NCBI RefSeq assembly: GCF_014644435.1
Contig: NZ_BMKR01000018.1
Span: 1 to 64,000 of the forward strand
DNA length: 64,000 bases
Direction of reading: 5' to 3'
Source of the DNA: Paenibacillus albidus
GTDB taxonomy: Bacteria > Bacillota > Bacilli > Paenibacillales > Paenibacillaceae
Part shown: piece by piece, positions 33,432 to 42,987 of the stretch
How the letters are laid out: the number at the start of each line of letters is the position of its first letter
Numbering within the stretch: position 1 is the first letter of the stretch
Program-made: the position numbers and the translations under genes
Notes under the pieces: generated by a model
Seen by the model: only the letters and a program-made list of their open reading frames with translations
Databases searched by the model: none
Told to the model about the DNA's origin: nothing

Positions 33432-35585
33432 TTAATGAAGAAGCTCGCTTTCCTTTGCTTTTCGGACGATCTTCGAGCTGATACGGTTTATCCATGCTTT
33501 TAACGTCAGGCCAAGTATAAGAGCCAGCGCAGCGTACACCCCCAGCAGACACACGTCGCGTACAACGACCTCCCATACGATGCCGCCGACAGCTTCACGC
33601 ATTGCACTGATCGCGTAGGTGAAAGGGAGAAATGGATGTAACGCCTGAAAAAAAGCGGGAGTCACTTGAATTGGAAACGTCCCGCCGGAACCGGAAAGCT
33701 GCAAAACCAGAAGCACAATTGCAAGGGCCTTGCCGACATTGCCGAATACGGAAACGAGCGTGTAGACGATCAGCATAAACAAGGAGCTAATTAACACCCC
33801 AAAGAAGATAAACCAGCCTGGATTAGTGACGTATGTGCCGAGCAGCGCCATATCTCCGATGGTTACGAACAAGGACTGTACAATTGCAATCGTCCAGAAC
33901 GTGAGGAAGCGGCCGAAATAGACTTGGTGGCTTTTGTAAACGATAGCTGAGTATTTATGGATGTCGACCGACAGCAGTGAGACGAGCAGCAATGCTCCAA
34001 CCCAAAGCGACAATGTACTGAAGAAAGGCGACATCGCGGAACCATAGTTTGGGATCGGGAACAGCCGGTTTTCTTTCAGTATGACCGGTTCGGCGAAAAA
34101 CTCGCTTTCCTTAGTGGCATCTCTCCTCAGCAGCGCGATCAGATCCTCCAGACTACCCTGCTGCTCCAACGTACGTATTCGCTGCGCCAGCCCTTGCAGC
34201 CTTGACACAGCGTCCGGAAAACGGGTGACTGCCTCCTGCAAGGCTTTATCGCCTGCGGCCAGGCCTTGCGCCGCATCCTCTATGATCTGCTGCACATCCG
34301 GGATACTTGCAGTTGCCTCATGCAGCACATCTGCAGCAGTTTGCGTGGTTTTCAGCGCCTTGGCAAAGCCCTGCGCAATTTCCGGTTGGATCCCGGCATC
34401 GTATCGTTCAATAAGTTCGCCGAGTAAAGCCGAACCGTCCCGGGACAGTTGCTCGAACTCGGCGAGTAGCGATTCGGTTAACTTTCCGCCGTTTAAGATC
34501 GTGGTTCGTGCCGTTTCGACCAGCGTGTTCTGCCGTTCAAATTTCGTCTGGATAAGCTTGAGCCCGGAGATCGCCGGCTGTAGCTTATTCTCGCTGGTCA
34601 AATTATTCAAACGTTCAAACAGGCCAATCAATGTGACGCTGGCGTTTGATGCTGCGGTCAGCCGTCGGGACATTAAATCCAGCGCCGCCTCCACAACAGC
34701 GGGACCGGTATTATTATCATGCAGAACGTATGCCAGCTGGGCGCTCGCGTCCGCAGTTGTTTTTAGCAACTGCATGTTTTGCTTGATAAACGGTCCGGCG
34801 GTATCCGCCTCCTTCGTGACACTGTCCAACACCGTAGACAGCCCCAGGGCAAGCTGCTCGCCGTCACGGACCATTTGGGCCATTTGCGGCATTCGCGCCT
34901 GAACGCCCGCGACGATGTGTTCTGACGTTTCGACATTGTCCGCAGCCATAGTGAGTGCCTGTCCGATTTCCGGTGTCATCGCTTCCAGCTTGAATATGTA
35001 ATCGCGCAACGCAAGTAAAGCTGGTAAATTAGCTTGAAGCTCAACGCCGATTTCGTTAAAAATACGAAAAATGGCGCCGTTCGCCGCTTCGGTAAAGCTG
35101 CGGTCCACCTGCTCAATAATGCCGCTGGCCCCTTTGGCGGTAATCTTTGGCGCTACAGCGTTTATTTTTTCATTGACATAGTATACGAGCTCGGCTTTTT
35201 GCGGCTCGTTCGATAATACGGTAGCAATGCGGGCAGAGAATTGTTGCGGAATAATGATACACGCATAGTAGTCCCCTTGTTTTACGCCTGAAATCGCCTG
35301 CTCCTCGTCCGTAAAGGTCCAGCCAATATTGTGATTTTCCTTCAGCGAATCAACGATTTCGTTGCCAAGGTTAATCGCCGTTCCACGCAGCGAGGCTCCT
35401 TGATCGAGATTGGCAACAGCGACAGGCAAGCCGCCGGTCTGACTGTACGGATCCCAAGAGGCCAAAATGTTAAACCAGGCGTATAAGGATGGTAGCACGG
35501 CGAGTCCGAGCACGATGACAGCGGCCGGCCAGTTGCGAGCGATCCGACTTATATCGTCCGAATAAATGCGAAGAATTGACCTCAT
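33432..35585 (-). CDS. YhgE/Pip-family membrane protein
   Basis: A membrane protein of about 717 residues of the YhgE/Pip type, related to ABC-2 permeases and type VII-associated or phage-infection proteins. An N-terminal membrane span (AAVIVLGLAVLPSLYAWFNI) is followed by a long extracellular, coiled-coil-rich region (about 100-500) with many Ala/Leu/Gln heptads. Five or six C-terminal spans follow (about 520-700). Start choice is uncertain: the frame is open to 35648, but only the ATGs at 35600 and 35585 lie near AGAAGGG. 35585 is used because 35600 directly abuts that site. Transport role is presumed, substrate unknown. Confidence 0.85.
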   Translation of the reverse strand: MRSILRIYSDDISRIARNWPAAVIVLGLAVLPSLYAWFNILASWDPYSQTGGLPVAVANLDQGASLRGTAINLGNEIVDSLKENHNIGWTFTDEEQAISGVKQGDYYACIIIPQQFSARIATVLSNEPQKAELVYYVNEKINAVAPKITAKGASGIIEQVDRSFTEAANGAIFRIFNEIGVELQANLPALLALRDYIFKLEAMTPEIGQALTMAADNVETSEHIVAGVQARMPQMAQMVRDGEQLALGLSTVLDSVTKEADTAGPFIKQNMQLLKTTADASAQLAYVLHDNNTGPAVVEAALDLMSRRLTAASNASVTLIGLFERLNNLTSENKLQPAISGLKLIQTKFERQNTLVETARTTILNGGKLTESLLAEFEQLSRDGSALLGELIERYDAGIQPEIAQGFAKALKTTQTAADVLHEATASIPDVQQIIEDAAQGLAAGDKALQEAVTRFPDAVSRLQGLAQRIRTLEQQGSLEDLIALLRRDATKESEFFAEPVILKENRLFPIPNYGSAMSPFFSTLSLWVGALLLVSLLSVDIHKYSAIVYKSHQVYFGRFLTFWTIAIVQSLFVTIGDMALLGTYVTNPGWFIFFGVLISSLFMLIVYTLVSVFGNVGKALAIVLLVLQLSGSGGTFPIQVTPAFFQALHPFLPFTYAISAMREAVGGIVWEVVVRDVCLLGVYAALALILGLTLKAWINRISSKIVRKAKESELLH

Positions 35586-35753
35586 GGTTGTTTGTTCCAT
35601 CCCTTCTGTAATTTCCATCTTAGTATGAATGAAAGAACGGGAAGCCATACGTTAACGTCAATTTATGTTAAGCTTAATATCTTAATGGAAGGGGGATTTA
35701 GCGCGAAACCACACACTGTGGCAAGCATGGCGCCTGGAAGAAGGTATCCATGA

Positions 35754-36389
35754 ACTATTTGCCGGCAACATCATATTCTTTTTCATACGGACGCTTCTCA
35801 ATCTGCTGGTAAAACACCTCTGAATGTAAGTGATTTAGGCGTTGATCTTCTTACTTTGGCTGGACATAAAATGTATGCCCCGAAAGGAATTGGGGCCCTT
35901 TATACAAAGAAAGGGATTCATTTGGAACCTCTGATCCATGGGGCAAGCCACGAGCGCGGCAGAAGAGCCGGAACGGAAAATGTCATGTTTGCCGTCGCCT
36001 TGGGGACTGCATGCAAATTAGCCTCGGCAATGGACATTGAACAGACCAGAGAATTGACTCGCTACTTCTACACACGTTTGAAAGCTGCTTACGGCGACAT
36101 TATAAAGCTTAACGGTCATCCGGAAAAAAGACTTCCCAATACACTCAACATTAGCTTTATTGGTTCAAACGGACATGATATTTTAGACGCATTAGATCAT
36201 GTCGCTGCTTCTACCGGCTCTGCATGCCACTCCGGATTGTCTTCGGTTTCACCTGTATTGAAAGCCATGGGAGTTAATGACTCCGTAGGACAAGGGGCTA
36301 TTCGGTTTAGCCTTGGCAGATATACGACCCCTGATGAAATTGAAGAAGTGTTAAAGCGACTTTCTCAGATCATTCCGGTAGTTCAGTAG
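35754..36389 (+). pseudogene. cysteine desulfurase / class V aminotransferase, 5'-truncated
   Basis: C-terminal half of an IscS/NifS-type PLP enzyme. In-frame homology begins at about 35757 with ICRQHHILFHTDASQSAGK directly after an in-frame TGA. It continues through the PLP-lysine segment LAGHKMYAPKG and the active-site loop TGSACHSG with its catalytic Cys, to the normal C-terminus. About half of the usual 380 residues, including the N-terminal cofactor-binding part, are missing, and the upstream 35586-35753 shows no homologous sequence in any frame. An internal TTG or ATG could start a 170-180-residue product, but it would lack essential parts. It ends 52 bp before the MFS gene. Confidence 0.8.
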
Positions 36390-36441
36390 TTCACTAATTC
36401 TAATTTGATGATCGAGAATAACGAGGGGGCATGAAGTCAAA

Positions 36442-37716
36442 GTGAATCGAACCACAGAGTTAAAAAGTTATGTGGATTCTCCAGAAAAACAAAAACAGTT
36501 ATATCGCCGAACGTTACTAATCGTTGTGATCTCTCAAATCTTTGGCGGAGCTGGGCTTGCTGCCGGGGTAACTGTGGGCGCTCTATTGGCTCAAGAAATG
36601 CTTGGAACAGATAGTTATGCGGGTGTACCTACTGCCCTATTCACTTTGGGTTCAGCAGGAGCGGCATTATTAGTAGGGCGACTTTCCCAACGTTATGGAC
36701 GGCGTTTAGGGCTTGCAACCGGATTTTTGACTGGGGGGATCGGCGCCGTAGGCGTAGTCCTTGCAGCTTTCACTAGTAACATTGTACTTCTTTTTATTTC
36801 ATTGTTAATCTATGGTGCTGGAACTGCCACCAACCTGCAGGCCCGTTATGCAGGCACTGACCTGGCAATATCCACTAAGCGGGCTACCGCCATTAGCATA
36901 GCTCTGGTATCCACAACTCTTGGCGCAGTGGCTGGACCCAATCTAGTCGGTCCAATGGGGCGATTCGCCACCGCACTCGGCGTTCCGGCACTGGCCGGTC
37001 CATTTATTCTTGGAGCCGCTGCTTACATTCTTGCAGGACTAGTGCTGATTATGTTTCTTCATCCTGACCCCCTCTTAGTTGCACGTGCAATAGCAAGTGA
37101 GGAGCAAAGCAGCATCGGCAAAGACACAGAAGAAAGTTTGGCCCATTCAAAAATGGGAAAACGTGGGGTTATTCTCGGAGCTACAATCATGATTCTAACG
37201 CAAATTGTCATGGTTGCAATTATGACAATGACGCCTATACACATGAGGCACCATGGGCACGCCTTAAGTGAAGTCGGTCTAGTTATTGGCATTCATATCG
37301 GCGCCATGTATCTCCCCTCTCTCTTTACGGGAATTCTGGTCGATAAAATCGGGCGTATGGCAATGGCGGTAGTAACTGGTGTTACACTGCTCTCAGCGGG
37401 TGTTGTGGCTGCTATTGCTCCTTCTGATTCTATGACGCTTCTTATCATCGCGCTCGCTTTGCTTGGCCTGGGTTGGAATTTTGGCCTAATCAGTGGAACA
37501 GCGATTCTCGTCGATTCCACTACTTTATCTAACCGGGCAAAGACCCAAGGTTCTGTCGATGTGTTAATTGCTTTGGGAGGTGCAGTTGGAGGCATCTTAT
37601 CCGGTTTGGTTGTGGCCCACTCCAGCTTTGCTATACTTTCATATACGGGTGCCTTCCTTTCCCTTCTGCTCATACCCGTTATACTATGGTCGCTCAGCAA
37701 TCGAAAATCTGTGTAG
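36442..37716 (+). CDS. MFS transporter
   Basis: A 424-residue major facilitator superfamily permease with 12 predicted spans and the MFS motif A-like loop VGRLSQRYGRRLGLATG between spans 2 and 3 and a second copy ILVDKIGRMAMAVVTG between spans 8 and 9. A hydrophilic central loop (EEQSSIGKDTEESLAHSKMG) separates the halves. The profile is that of a drug or metabolite exporter; substrate unknown. It starts with GTG, with GAGGGGG about 12 bases upstream. A strong hairpin follows at once. Confidence 0.88.
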   Translation: MNRTTELKSYVDSPEKQKQLYRRTLLIVVISQIFGGAGLAAGVTVGALLAQEMLGTDSYAGVPTALFTLGSAGAALLVGRLSQRYGRRLGLATGFLTGGIGAVGVVLAAFTSNIVLLFISLLIYGAGTATNLQARYAGTDLAISTKRATAISIALVSTTLGAVAGPNLVGPMGRFATALGVPALAGPFILGAAAYILAGLVLIMFLHPDPLLVARAIASEEQSSIGKDTEESLAHSKMGKRGVILGATIMILTQIVMVAIMTMTPIHMRHHGHALSEVGLVIGIHIGAMYLPSLFTGILVDKIGRMAMAVVTGVTLLSAGVVAAIAPSDSMTLLIIALALLGLGWNFGLISGTAILVDSTTLSNRAKTQGSVDVLIALGGAVGGILSGLVVAHSSFAILSYTGAFLSLLLIPVILWSLSNRKSV

Positions 37717-37754
37717 AAAAAGGCTCCCTTCATGTAAATGAAAGGAGCCTTTTT
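37717..37754. terminator. bidirectional terminator between convergent genes
   Basis: AAAAAGGCTCC (37717-37727) pairs with GGAGCCTTTTT (37744-37754). It ends the MFS gene on the plus strand and the small gene at 37778 on the minus strand. Confidence 0.85.
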
Positions 37755-37777
37755 GTTGATCTTATACGGAATATAAC

Positions 37778-38158
37778 TCAAGCCTCCTTCTTAGCCAGAA
37801 AGGAATTCAAAGCCATTTCGGCTTCCTCCAGGTTATTAACCGAAAAGGTTATTTTCTCGGTTTGGTCATATTGGTGGGAGGAATGATCATATTTGGGATC
37901 ATAATAGTGTTCCAACAGCAGCGCTACAGCCTCTGCGAACAGATCCGCTTGTAAATTACGTTCAATTTCTAAAGCCACGGGAATGTGAATCCGGGATTTA
38001 ATGCTTCGAAATGCAGAAATGTATTCTTCCTTATATTGCTCCGGCCGATAATCCTCAAGAATTTGCTGTACCCTGGAGTGCAGCGGCATCTCAATCCAAA
38101 TCTGCGTGGCACATTCTTTCTGCTGAGCAGTGGTAGTTCTAGGTTTACTTAATGGCAT
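37778..38158 (-). CDS. hypothetical protein
   Basis: A 126-residue cytoplasmic protein I do not recognise. It is mostly helical and charged, with a Thr-rich start and the C-terminal SVNNLEEAEMALNSFLAKKEA. A TTG 13 codons further upstream lies inside a hairpin, so the ATG at 38158 is preferred, though only a weak AGGA site precedes it at 14 bases. Convergent with the MFS gene across a shared terminator. Confidence 0.55.
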   Translation of the reverse strand: MPLSKPRTTTAQQKECATQIWIEMPLHSRVQQILEDYRPEQYKEEYISAFRSIKSRIHIPVALEIERNLQADLFAEAVALLLEHYYDPKYDHSSHQYDQTEKITFSVNNLEEAEMALNSFLAKKEA

Positions 38159-38180
38159 AGCAGGTGCAATTTTCCTATAA

Positions 38181-38219
38181 ACAAAAGCTCTCTTCAATTC
38201 TTATGAAGAGAGCTTTTGT
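38181..38219. terminator. long perfect hairpin
   Basis: ACAAAAGCTCTCTTCA (38181-38196) and TGAAGAGAGCTTTTGT (38204-38219) form a 16-bp perfect stem with a 7-nt loop, just past the end of the broken uvrA-like fragment. A terminator is the simplest reading. Confidence 0.65.
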
Positions 38220-38224
38220 TATAA

Positions 38225-38485
38225 TCAACAGGAGCCAGAATAGCCGTCATCCAAAGTGGATGGCTTACCATTAGTACAAATATGCTTGCTGCCTCCATCC
38301 GGTCCCATATCGATGATCCAATTCGCTTGGCTGATCACATCGAGGTTGTGCTCGATGACGATCGGCTCGTCCATCACGTAGATGCTGCCCTTCTTATGCA
38401 GTTCGTTTGCCAGCTTGATGCACTTGTATTCTCCGCCCGAAAGCGTGCTGAGTGGCTGCCCGAGCGTAATAAAGTTCAGTCCCAC
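38225..38485 (-). pseudogene. uvrA-like 3' fragment with internal deletion
   Basis: Remnant of a second copy of the UvrA-like ATPase found at 31075-33330. It matches that protein's last cassette from GLNFITLGQPLSTLSGGE through HKKGSIYVMDEP. It then jumps to IVIEHNLDVISQANWIIDMG, skipping about 26 residues (the region after Walker B that is present in the full copy), and diverges after GPDGGSK. DNA identity to the full copy is very high, for example across the segment around 38330-38365. The 5' part is missing. No function is expected. Confidence 0.85.
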
Positions 38486-38715
38486 ATCACTTATCGCCTA
38501 ATAAAATGATCAATAATTTTCATAACTTAACCTCCTAAACAGTGTGATCAAAAAGTCAAGTCACCTCCCTTCTGACAATTCCCCAAACTACATGTTCGTA
38601 TCAACCACAACAGCAAAAATATGGTTTTATATGATTATCGCCAACAATAAGTTTATCAGGAGTCCTCTACGTCCATACTGGATTAAAAGAATCCTTAAGG
38701 AGAGGGAGAACGTTC
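38486..38715 (+). promoter_or_regulatory. upstream region of the ger operon
   Basis: About 230 bp without a gene. CATACTG at 38674-38680 resembles the -10 of forespore sigma-G promoters (CATACTA), about 36 bp before the first ger start, but no good -35 is visible. AAGGAGAGGG stands before the gerA-type ATG. Sporulation control is expected from the family and is only weakly supported by sequence. Confidence 0.3.
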
Positions 38716-40311
38716 ATGCGTTTTCGTAAAAGAAGCCCCCTTAACAAAGTTAAAAAGTCCCAGGTCCAGCACAGCAAGAGTCAACCTGCAGATTCAGAGG
38801 AATCGATCAGTGCAAGTCTTGGACAAAACCTTCAGCAGATCAGACAAACCGTCGGTAACAGCACCGACATTATCATCAGGGAAGTTCGCATTGGCAAGGA
38901 CGGGGGCCAAATCATCGCGATCCTCTATACCGACGGTTTGGTGGATAAAAATATAGTCTCCGATTTCATCATGAAGTCGATGATGCTCGATAGCAGCCTG
39001 TCCGAGGACGTGAACCGCAGGATTCAAATCTCCTCCAATGTCTTGCAGATTTTGAAAGATTACGCTCTGACCATCGGTGACATCCGGGATATTACCGACT
39101 TTGAAACCTTATATAACGCGCTGTTATCCGGGGATGCAATCATCCTGATTGACGGCGAGACGAAGGGAATAGTGGTCAGCGCACGTGGATGGAAGGATCG
39201 CGGTGTCACCGAACCCGCCTCAGAAAATGTCATCCGTGGACCGCGGGAAGGATTTTCGGAAACACTGGGCACGAATACGGCCTTGATCCGGCGCAAGATT
39301 AAAGATCCGAATCTGTGGCTGGAAACGAAACAAATCGGTCGCGTGACCAAGACCGATGTAGCTGTCATGTATATCAAGGGGATCGCGAACCATAAATTGG
39401 TCGAGGAAGTGCATGAGCGATTGAATCGTATTGATATAGACGGTATTCTCGAAAGCGGGTATATCGAGGAGTTAATCCAGGACGAAACTTTCACCCCTTT
39501 TCCAACAGTGTACAACTCCGAACGTCCGGACGTCATCGCCGCCGAACTGTTGGAAGGAAAGATCGCTATCGTAATTGATGGAACCCCGTTTGTGCTTGTC
39601 GTACCTGCGCTGTTTGTATCCTTCCTGCATTCGGCAGAGGATTATTATCAGCGTGCAGACATCAGCAGCTTCATCCGGATTATTCGTTACGCGGGGGTTT
39701 TTATCTCCCTGCTCGGCCCATCCCTATATGTTGCCATCACTACATTCCACCAAGAAATGCTGCCGACCTCACTGCTGATCGGTTTGGCGGCACAGCGGGA
39801 GGCTGTTCCCTTCCCGGCCTTTATCGAAGCACTCATGATGGAGATGACTTTTGAAATATTGCGGGAAGCTGGTGTTCGCATGCCGAAGTACATCGGGGCA
39901 GCCGTCTCTATCGTAGGCACACTCGTCATCGGGCAAGCAGCCGTCGAGGCGGGCATCATATCTGCGGCAATGGTTATTGTCGTATCTATTACCGCGATTT
40001 CCAGCTTTGTTCTTCCTGCCTATAATATGGCCATCGCTTTTCGTATGCTGCGGTTCCCCTTGATGGGACTTGCCGCTTCATTTGGGCTGTACGGAATCAT
40101 TGTCGGAGGCATTGCCCTCATCCTGCATCTGTGCAGCCTTCGTTCGTTTGGGGTTCCGTATATGAGTCCGCTTGCGCCCCTGATTCCGGCAGACAACAAG
40201 GATACGTTAATACGGCTCCCGCACTGGATGATGGTCTCCCGTCCCCGGTTACTTAATCAGAAGAACGTGAATCGCCAAAACAACGCTTCATCCCGAAAAT
40301 CACGGGAATAA
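38716..40311 (+). CDS. spore germination protein, GerA/GerAA family
   Basis: A-subunit of a spore germinant receptor, expected in the inner spore membrane. The 531-residue protein has a large hydrophilic N-terminal domain (to about residue 290), then the family's membrane part with 4-6 spans and the conserved QAAVEAGIISAAMVIVVS and FRMLRFPLMGLAASFGLYG segments. The C-terminus is hydrophilic and basic. First gene of a four-gene operon (A, C, small protein, B). Which germinant it senses cannot be told. Confidence 0.92.
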   Translation: MRFRKRSPLNKVKKSQVQHSKSQPADSEESISASLGQNLQQIRQTVGNSTDIIIREVRIGKDGGQIIAILYTDGLVDKNIVSDFIMKSMMLDSSLSEDVNRRIQISSNVLQILKDYALTIGDIRDITDFETLYNALLSGDAIILIDGETKGIVVSARGWKDRGVTEPASENVIRGPREGFSETLGTNTALIRRKIKDPNLWLETKQIGRVTKTDVAVMYIKGIANHKLVEEVHERLNRIDIDGILESGYIEELIQDETFTPFPTVYNSERPDVIAAELLEGKIAIVIDGTPFVLVVPALFVSFLHSAEDYYQRADISSFIRIIRYAGVFISLLGPSLYVAITTFHQEMLPTSLLIGLAAQREAVPFPAFIEALMMEMTFEILREAGVRMPKYIGAAVSIVGTLVIGQAAVEAGIISAAMVIVVSITAISSFVLPAYNMAIAFRMLRFPLMGLAASFGLYGIIVGGIALILHLCSLRSFGVPYMSPLAPLIPADNKDTLIRLPHWMMVSRPRLLNQKNVNRQNNASSRKSRE

Positions 40312-40351
40312 ACCAGAGGAGGCAGATGCGGATGGAAAGGAGTGGACAAGC

Positions 40352-41554
40352 TTGAAACAGAAGGCCTTTCTTTTTCTAATTCTTACACTGGGCACGCTTC
40401 TGACTGGCTGTTGGAACCGCAAAGAATTGAATGAGCTTGCAATCGCCGTCGGTTTGGGAATCGATAAACAGGGAGATCAATTCCGGGTTTCTGTCCAAGT
40501 CGTAGATCCTGGAGAAGTATCTACCCAAAAAGGGGCAAGCGGGCGGGCCCCCGCCATATTGTATACATCGGAAGCCGATACCGTATTTGAAGCGGTCCGA
40601 AAAATAACAACGCTAAGCCCTAGAAAAATCTATTTTCCCCACCTTCGCATATGCGTGATCAGCGAGTCGATGGCCATGGAAGGAATAGCAAAAGCCCTGG
40701 ACTTCCTATCCAGGGACCATGAATTTCGCTCCGATTTTTACCTTGTAATATCGAAAGGCGCAAGTGCGGAGGATACGCTCAAAATCATGACGCCCTTTGA
40801 TCCTATTCCAGCAGACAAGCTATTCTCATCCCTGGAATCTTCGGAAAAAAACTGGTCCCCCAGTACAACGGTAACCTTAGACCAATTAATGGCCGATCTC
40901 ATAAGTGAAGGAAAGCAGCCTATCTTGACTGGACTTCAAATCGCTGGAGATCAAGACTCTGGAGAAACAAAAAAGAATGTCGAAAAGATCTCCCCCCCTA
41001 CTAGCCTACAATTTTCTGGGCTTGCTGTATTCAAAAAAGACAGATTGATCGGCTGGTTAAATGAAATTGAAAGTAAGGGTTACAACTTCATCCTCGGCAA
41101 AGTCCAAAGCTCTGTGGGATTTGTATCCTGTCCCAAAGGTGGGAAAGTTGCCTTGGAAATCATCCGGACCCAATCCGCCATAAAAGGGAGCGTTAATAGG
41201 GGCGAGCCCCGGATTAATATTAACCTCCAGATTGAGGCCAACGTGGGGGAAGTCGAGTGTAGCGATCTGGATCTGACTAAGGTGAGCACGATTTATGACC
41301 TTCAGAAGAGAAGCGAAGAAAAGATAGCAGGAGTGATAGAGTCTGCCATCAAGAAGGCTCAAAAATCGTACAAAGCTGACATTTTCGGATTCGGTGAAGC
41401 CATTCACCGCAGTAACCCGAAGGCTTGGAAGTCACTGAAACAAAATTGGGATAAAGAGCAATTTCCAGAACTGCAGGTGAACATCAAAGTTGATTTCAGG
41501 ATTCGACGCTTGGGTACGACTGGAAGCTCATTCCTGAATGAAATTAAGAAGTAG
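40352..41554 (+). CDS. spore germination lipoprotein, Ger(x)C family
   Basis: C-subunit of the germinant receptor: a 400-residue lipoprotein with signal and lipobox LLTGC (Cys20), followed by the family opening NRKELNELAIAVGLGIDKQG. The C-terminal domain ends with KADIFGFGEAIHRSNPKAWK and VNIKVDFRIRRLGT, typical of Ger(x)C. It starts with TTG, with AAAGGAG ten bases upstream. It lies 40 bp after the A gene. Confidence 0.92.
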   Translation: MKQKAFLFLILTLGTLLTGCWNRKELNELAIAVGLGIDKQGDQFRVSVQVVDPGEVSTQKGASGRAPAILYTSEADTVFEAVRKITTLSPRKIYFPHLRICVISESMAMEGIAKALDFLSRDHEFRSDFYLVISKGASAEDTLKIMTPFDPIPADKLFSSLESSEKNWSPSTTVTLDQLMADLISEGKQPILTGLQIAGDQDSGETKKNVEKISPPTSLQFSGLAVFKKDRLIGWLNEIESKGYNFILGKVQSSVGFVSCPKGGKVALEIIRTQSAIKGSVNRGEPRININLQIEANVGEVECSDLDLTKVSTIYDLQKRSEEKIAGVIESAIKKAQKSYKADIFGFGEAIHRSNPKAWKSLKQNWDKEQFPELQVNIKVDFRIRRLGTTGSSFLNEIKK

Positions 41555-41600
41555 GCTGCCAATTGGTATCATTTTCTCATGCGAAAGAAGGTGATTAACG

Positions 41601-41852
41601 ATGCTAACCCATATGACGGTCATACTGGGAATAATGCTGTTCGCTGTTGCGATCATATTTCTAGAAGTTCCCTACATGTTGAGAAAAAGGTTAAAAAAGG
41701 AGCTATGGGTGTTTTCCATCCTGCTCCTCCTTGCGGTGGGGATCAGCAGCGCCAAGGCACTGCAACGGGATATTCCCACCCCTTTGGATTGGATTACAGC
41801 CGTGTATAAACCATTCACCGATTTTCTAACCCATATCGGTCTAATAAAATAA
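41601..41852 (+). CDS. small two-span membrane protein in the ger operon
   Basis: An 83-residue protein with two hydrophobic segments (about residues 5-25 and 38-55) separated by the basic loop LRKRLKKE. GAAAGAAGGTG precedes the ATG. It lies 46 bp after gerC and 16 bp before gerB and must be co-transcribed. Small membrane subunits (D-type) are known in some Bacillus germinant receptors; I infer a similar role but recognise no specific family. Confidence 0.75.
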   Translation: MLTHMTVILGIMLFAVAIIFLEVPYMLRKRLKKELWVFSILLLLAVGISSAKALQRDIPTPLDWITAVYKPFTDFLTHIGLIK

Positions 41853-41868
41853 AGACGAGGTGAAAGTG

Positions 41869-42987
41869 GTGTCTAAGCAAGTCAAAATCTCCGGACGTCA
41901 GTTTATGGTCTTAACGACTTTATTTACAATCGGCAGCGCAATCCTGATCATCCCCTCAGGTATGGCCTTCCTGGCCAAACAGGATGCGTGGATCGCCGCG
42001 CTCGTTGGCGTGGGATCCGGTTTTTTACTTGTATGGATTTACAACACAATAGCGACCCTTTATCCACGGATGACATTGGTTGAGATCATTGAAACCCTTC
42101 TAGGAAAATGGTTGGGCAAAACCATTTCTCTTCTGTTTATCGTTACTCTATTCTTGAGTGGTCCTACCGCAGTGTTGTATGATGTAGGAAATTTTCTAAC
42201 CACCCAAATCATGCCGGAAACGCCGGCTCTATCCGTGAATATTCTTTTTGCCGTCATTGTAGTCATGGGGGCACGGCTTGGAATTGAAACGTTCGCCCGT
42301 TCTGCCGAACTATTGTTCCCCTTATTTATCCTTCTTTATATTTCTTTGGTTATTTTAATTGCGCCTGAGATCAAACTGGAAAATGTCGAGCCTGTGCTGG
42401 AGGCAGGAATAGGACCGATCTGGCCTGCTGCACTATCCTTTATTAGTGTTTTGTTTCTACCCCATATCGTTTTGTTAATGATTTTTCCGGCTGTGAATCG
42501 TATCGATAACGCCCGTAAAGCTTTTTTCAACGGAAGCATGTTTGGCGGGCTGATGATGGTCCTGATTGTTGCATTGGCGATTTTGGTTTTAGGACCTGAT
42601 TTAACGGCAAGAAGTATATTTCCAAGCTACTTCTTAGCCCAAAAAATCAGCATCGGCAATTTTCTGCAGCGCATTGAAGCCATCATGGCCGTCATGTGGT
42701 TTATTTCGCTCTATTTTAGGGCCACTATATACATATATGGAATTGTGTTGGCCATAGCTCAAATTTTTAATTTGAAAGATTATCGCCCTCTAATTTTACC
42801 TCTCGGAATGATCTTGGTTGTCATGTCGGTCGTCATATATCCGAATGTTCCTTACCAACAAATGTGGGATGGGACAGTATGGTTATCTTATACGTTATCT
42901 ATAGGGCTTCTTTTGCCTTTACTGCTGCTCTGTATTCATGTGATACGAAAACTATTGTCAAAGAAAAGAACAGAATCAAAAGGGTAA
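41869..42987 (+). CDS. spore germination permease-like protein, GerB family
   Basis: B-subunit of the germinant receptor, an APC-superfamily-like membrane protein of 372 residues with about ten spans that is thought to bind or pass the germinant. The N-terminus VKISGRQFMVLTTLFTIGSA is typical. The frame opens with GTG at 41860, but the GTG at 41869 has GAGGTG six bases upstream and is preferred. Last gene of the operon. Confidence 0.91.
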   Translation: MSKQVKISGRQFMVLTTLFTIGSAILIIPSGMAFLAKQDAWIAALVGVGSGFLLVWIYNTIATLYPRMTLVEIIETLLGKWLGKTISLLFIVTLFLSGPTAVLYDVGNFLTTQIMPETPALSVNILFAVIVVMGARLGIETFARSAELLFPLFILLYISLVILIAPEIKLENVEPVLEAGIGPIWPAALSFISVLFLPHIVLLMIFPAVNRIDNARKAFFNGSMFGGLMMVLIVALAILVLGPDLTARSIFPSYFLAQKISIGNFLQRIEAIMAVMWFISLYFRATIYIYGIVLAIAQIFNLKDYRPLILPLGMILVVMSVVIYPNVPYQQMWDGTVWLSYTLSIGLLLPLLLLCIHVIRKLLSKKRTESKG

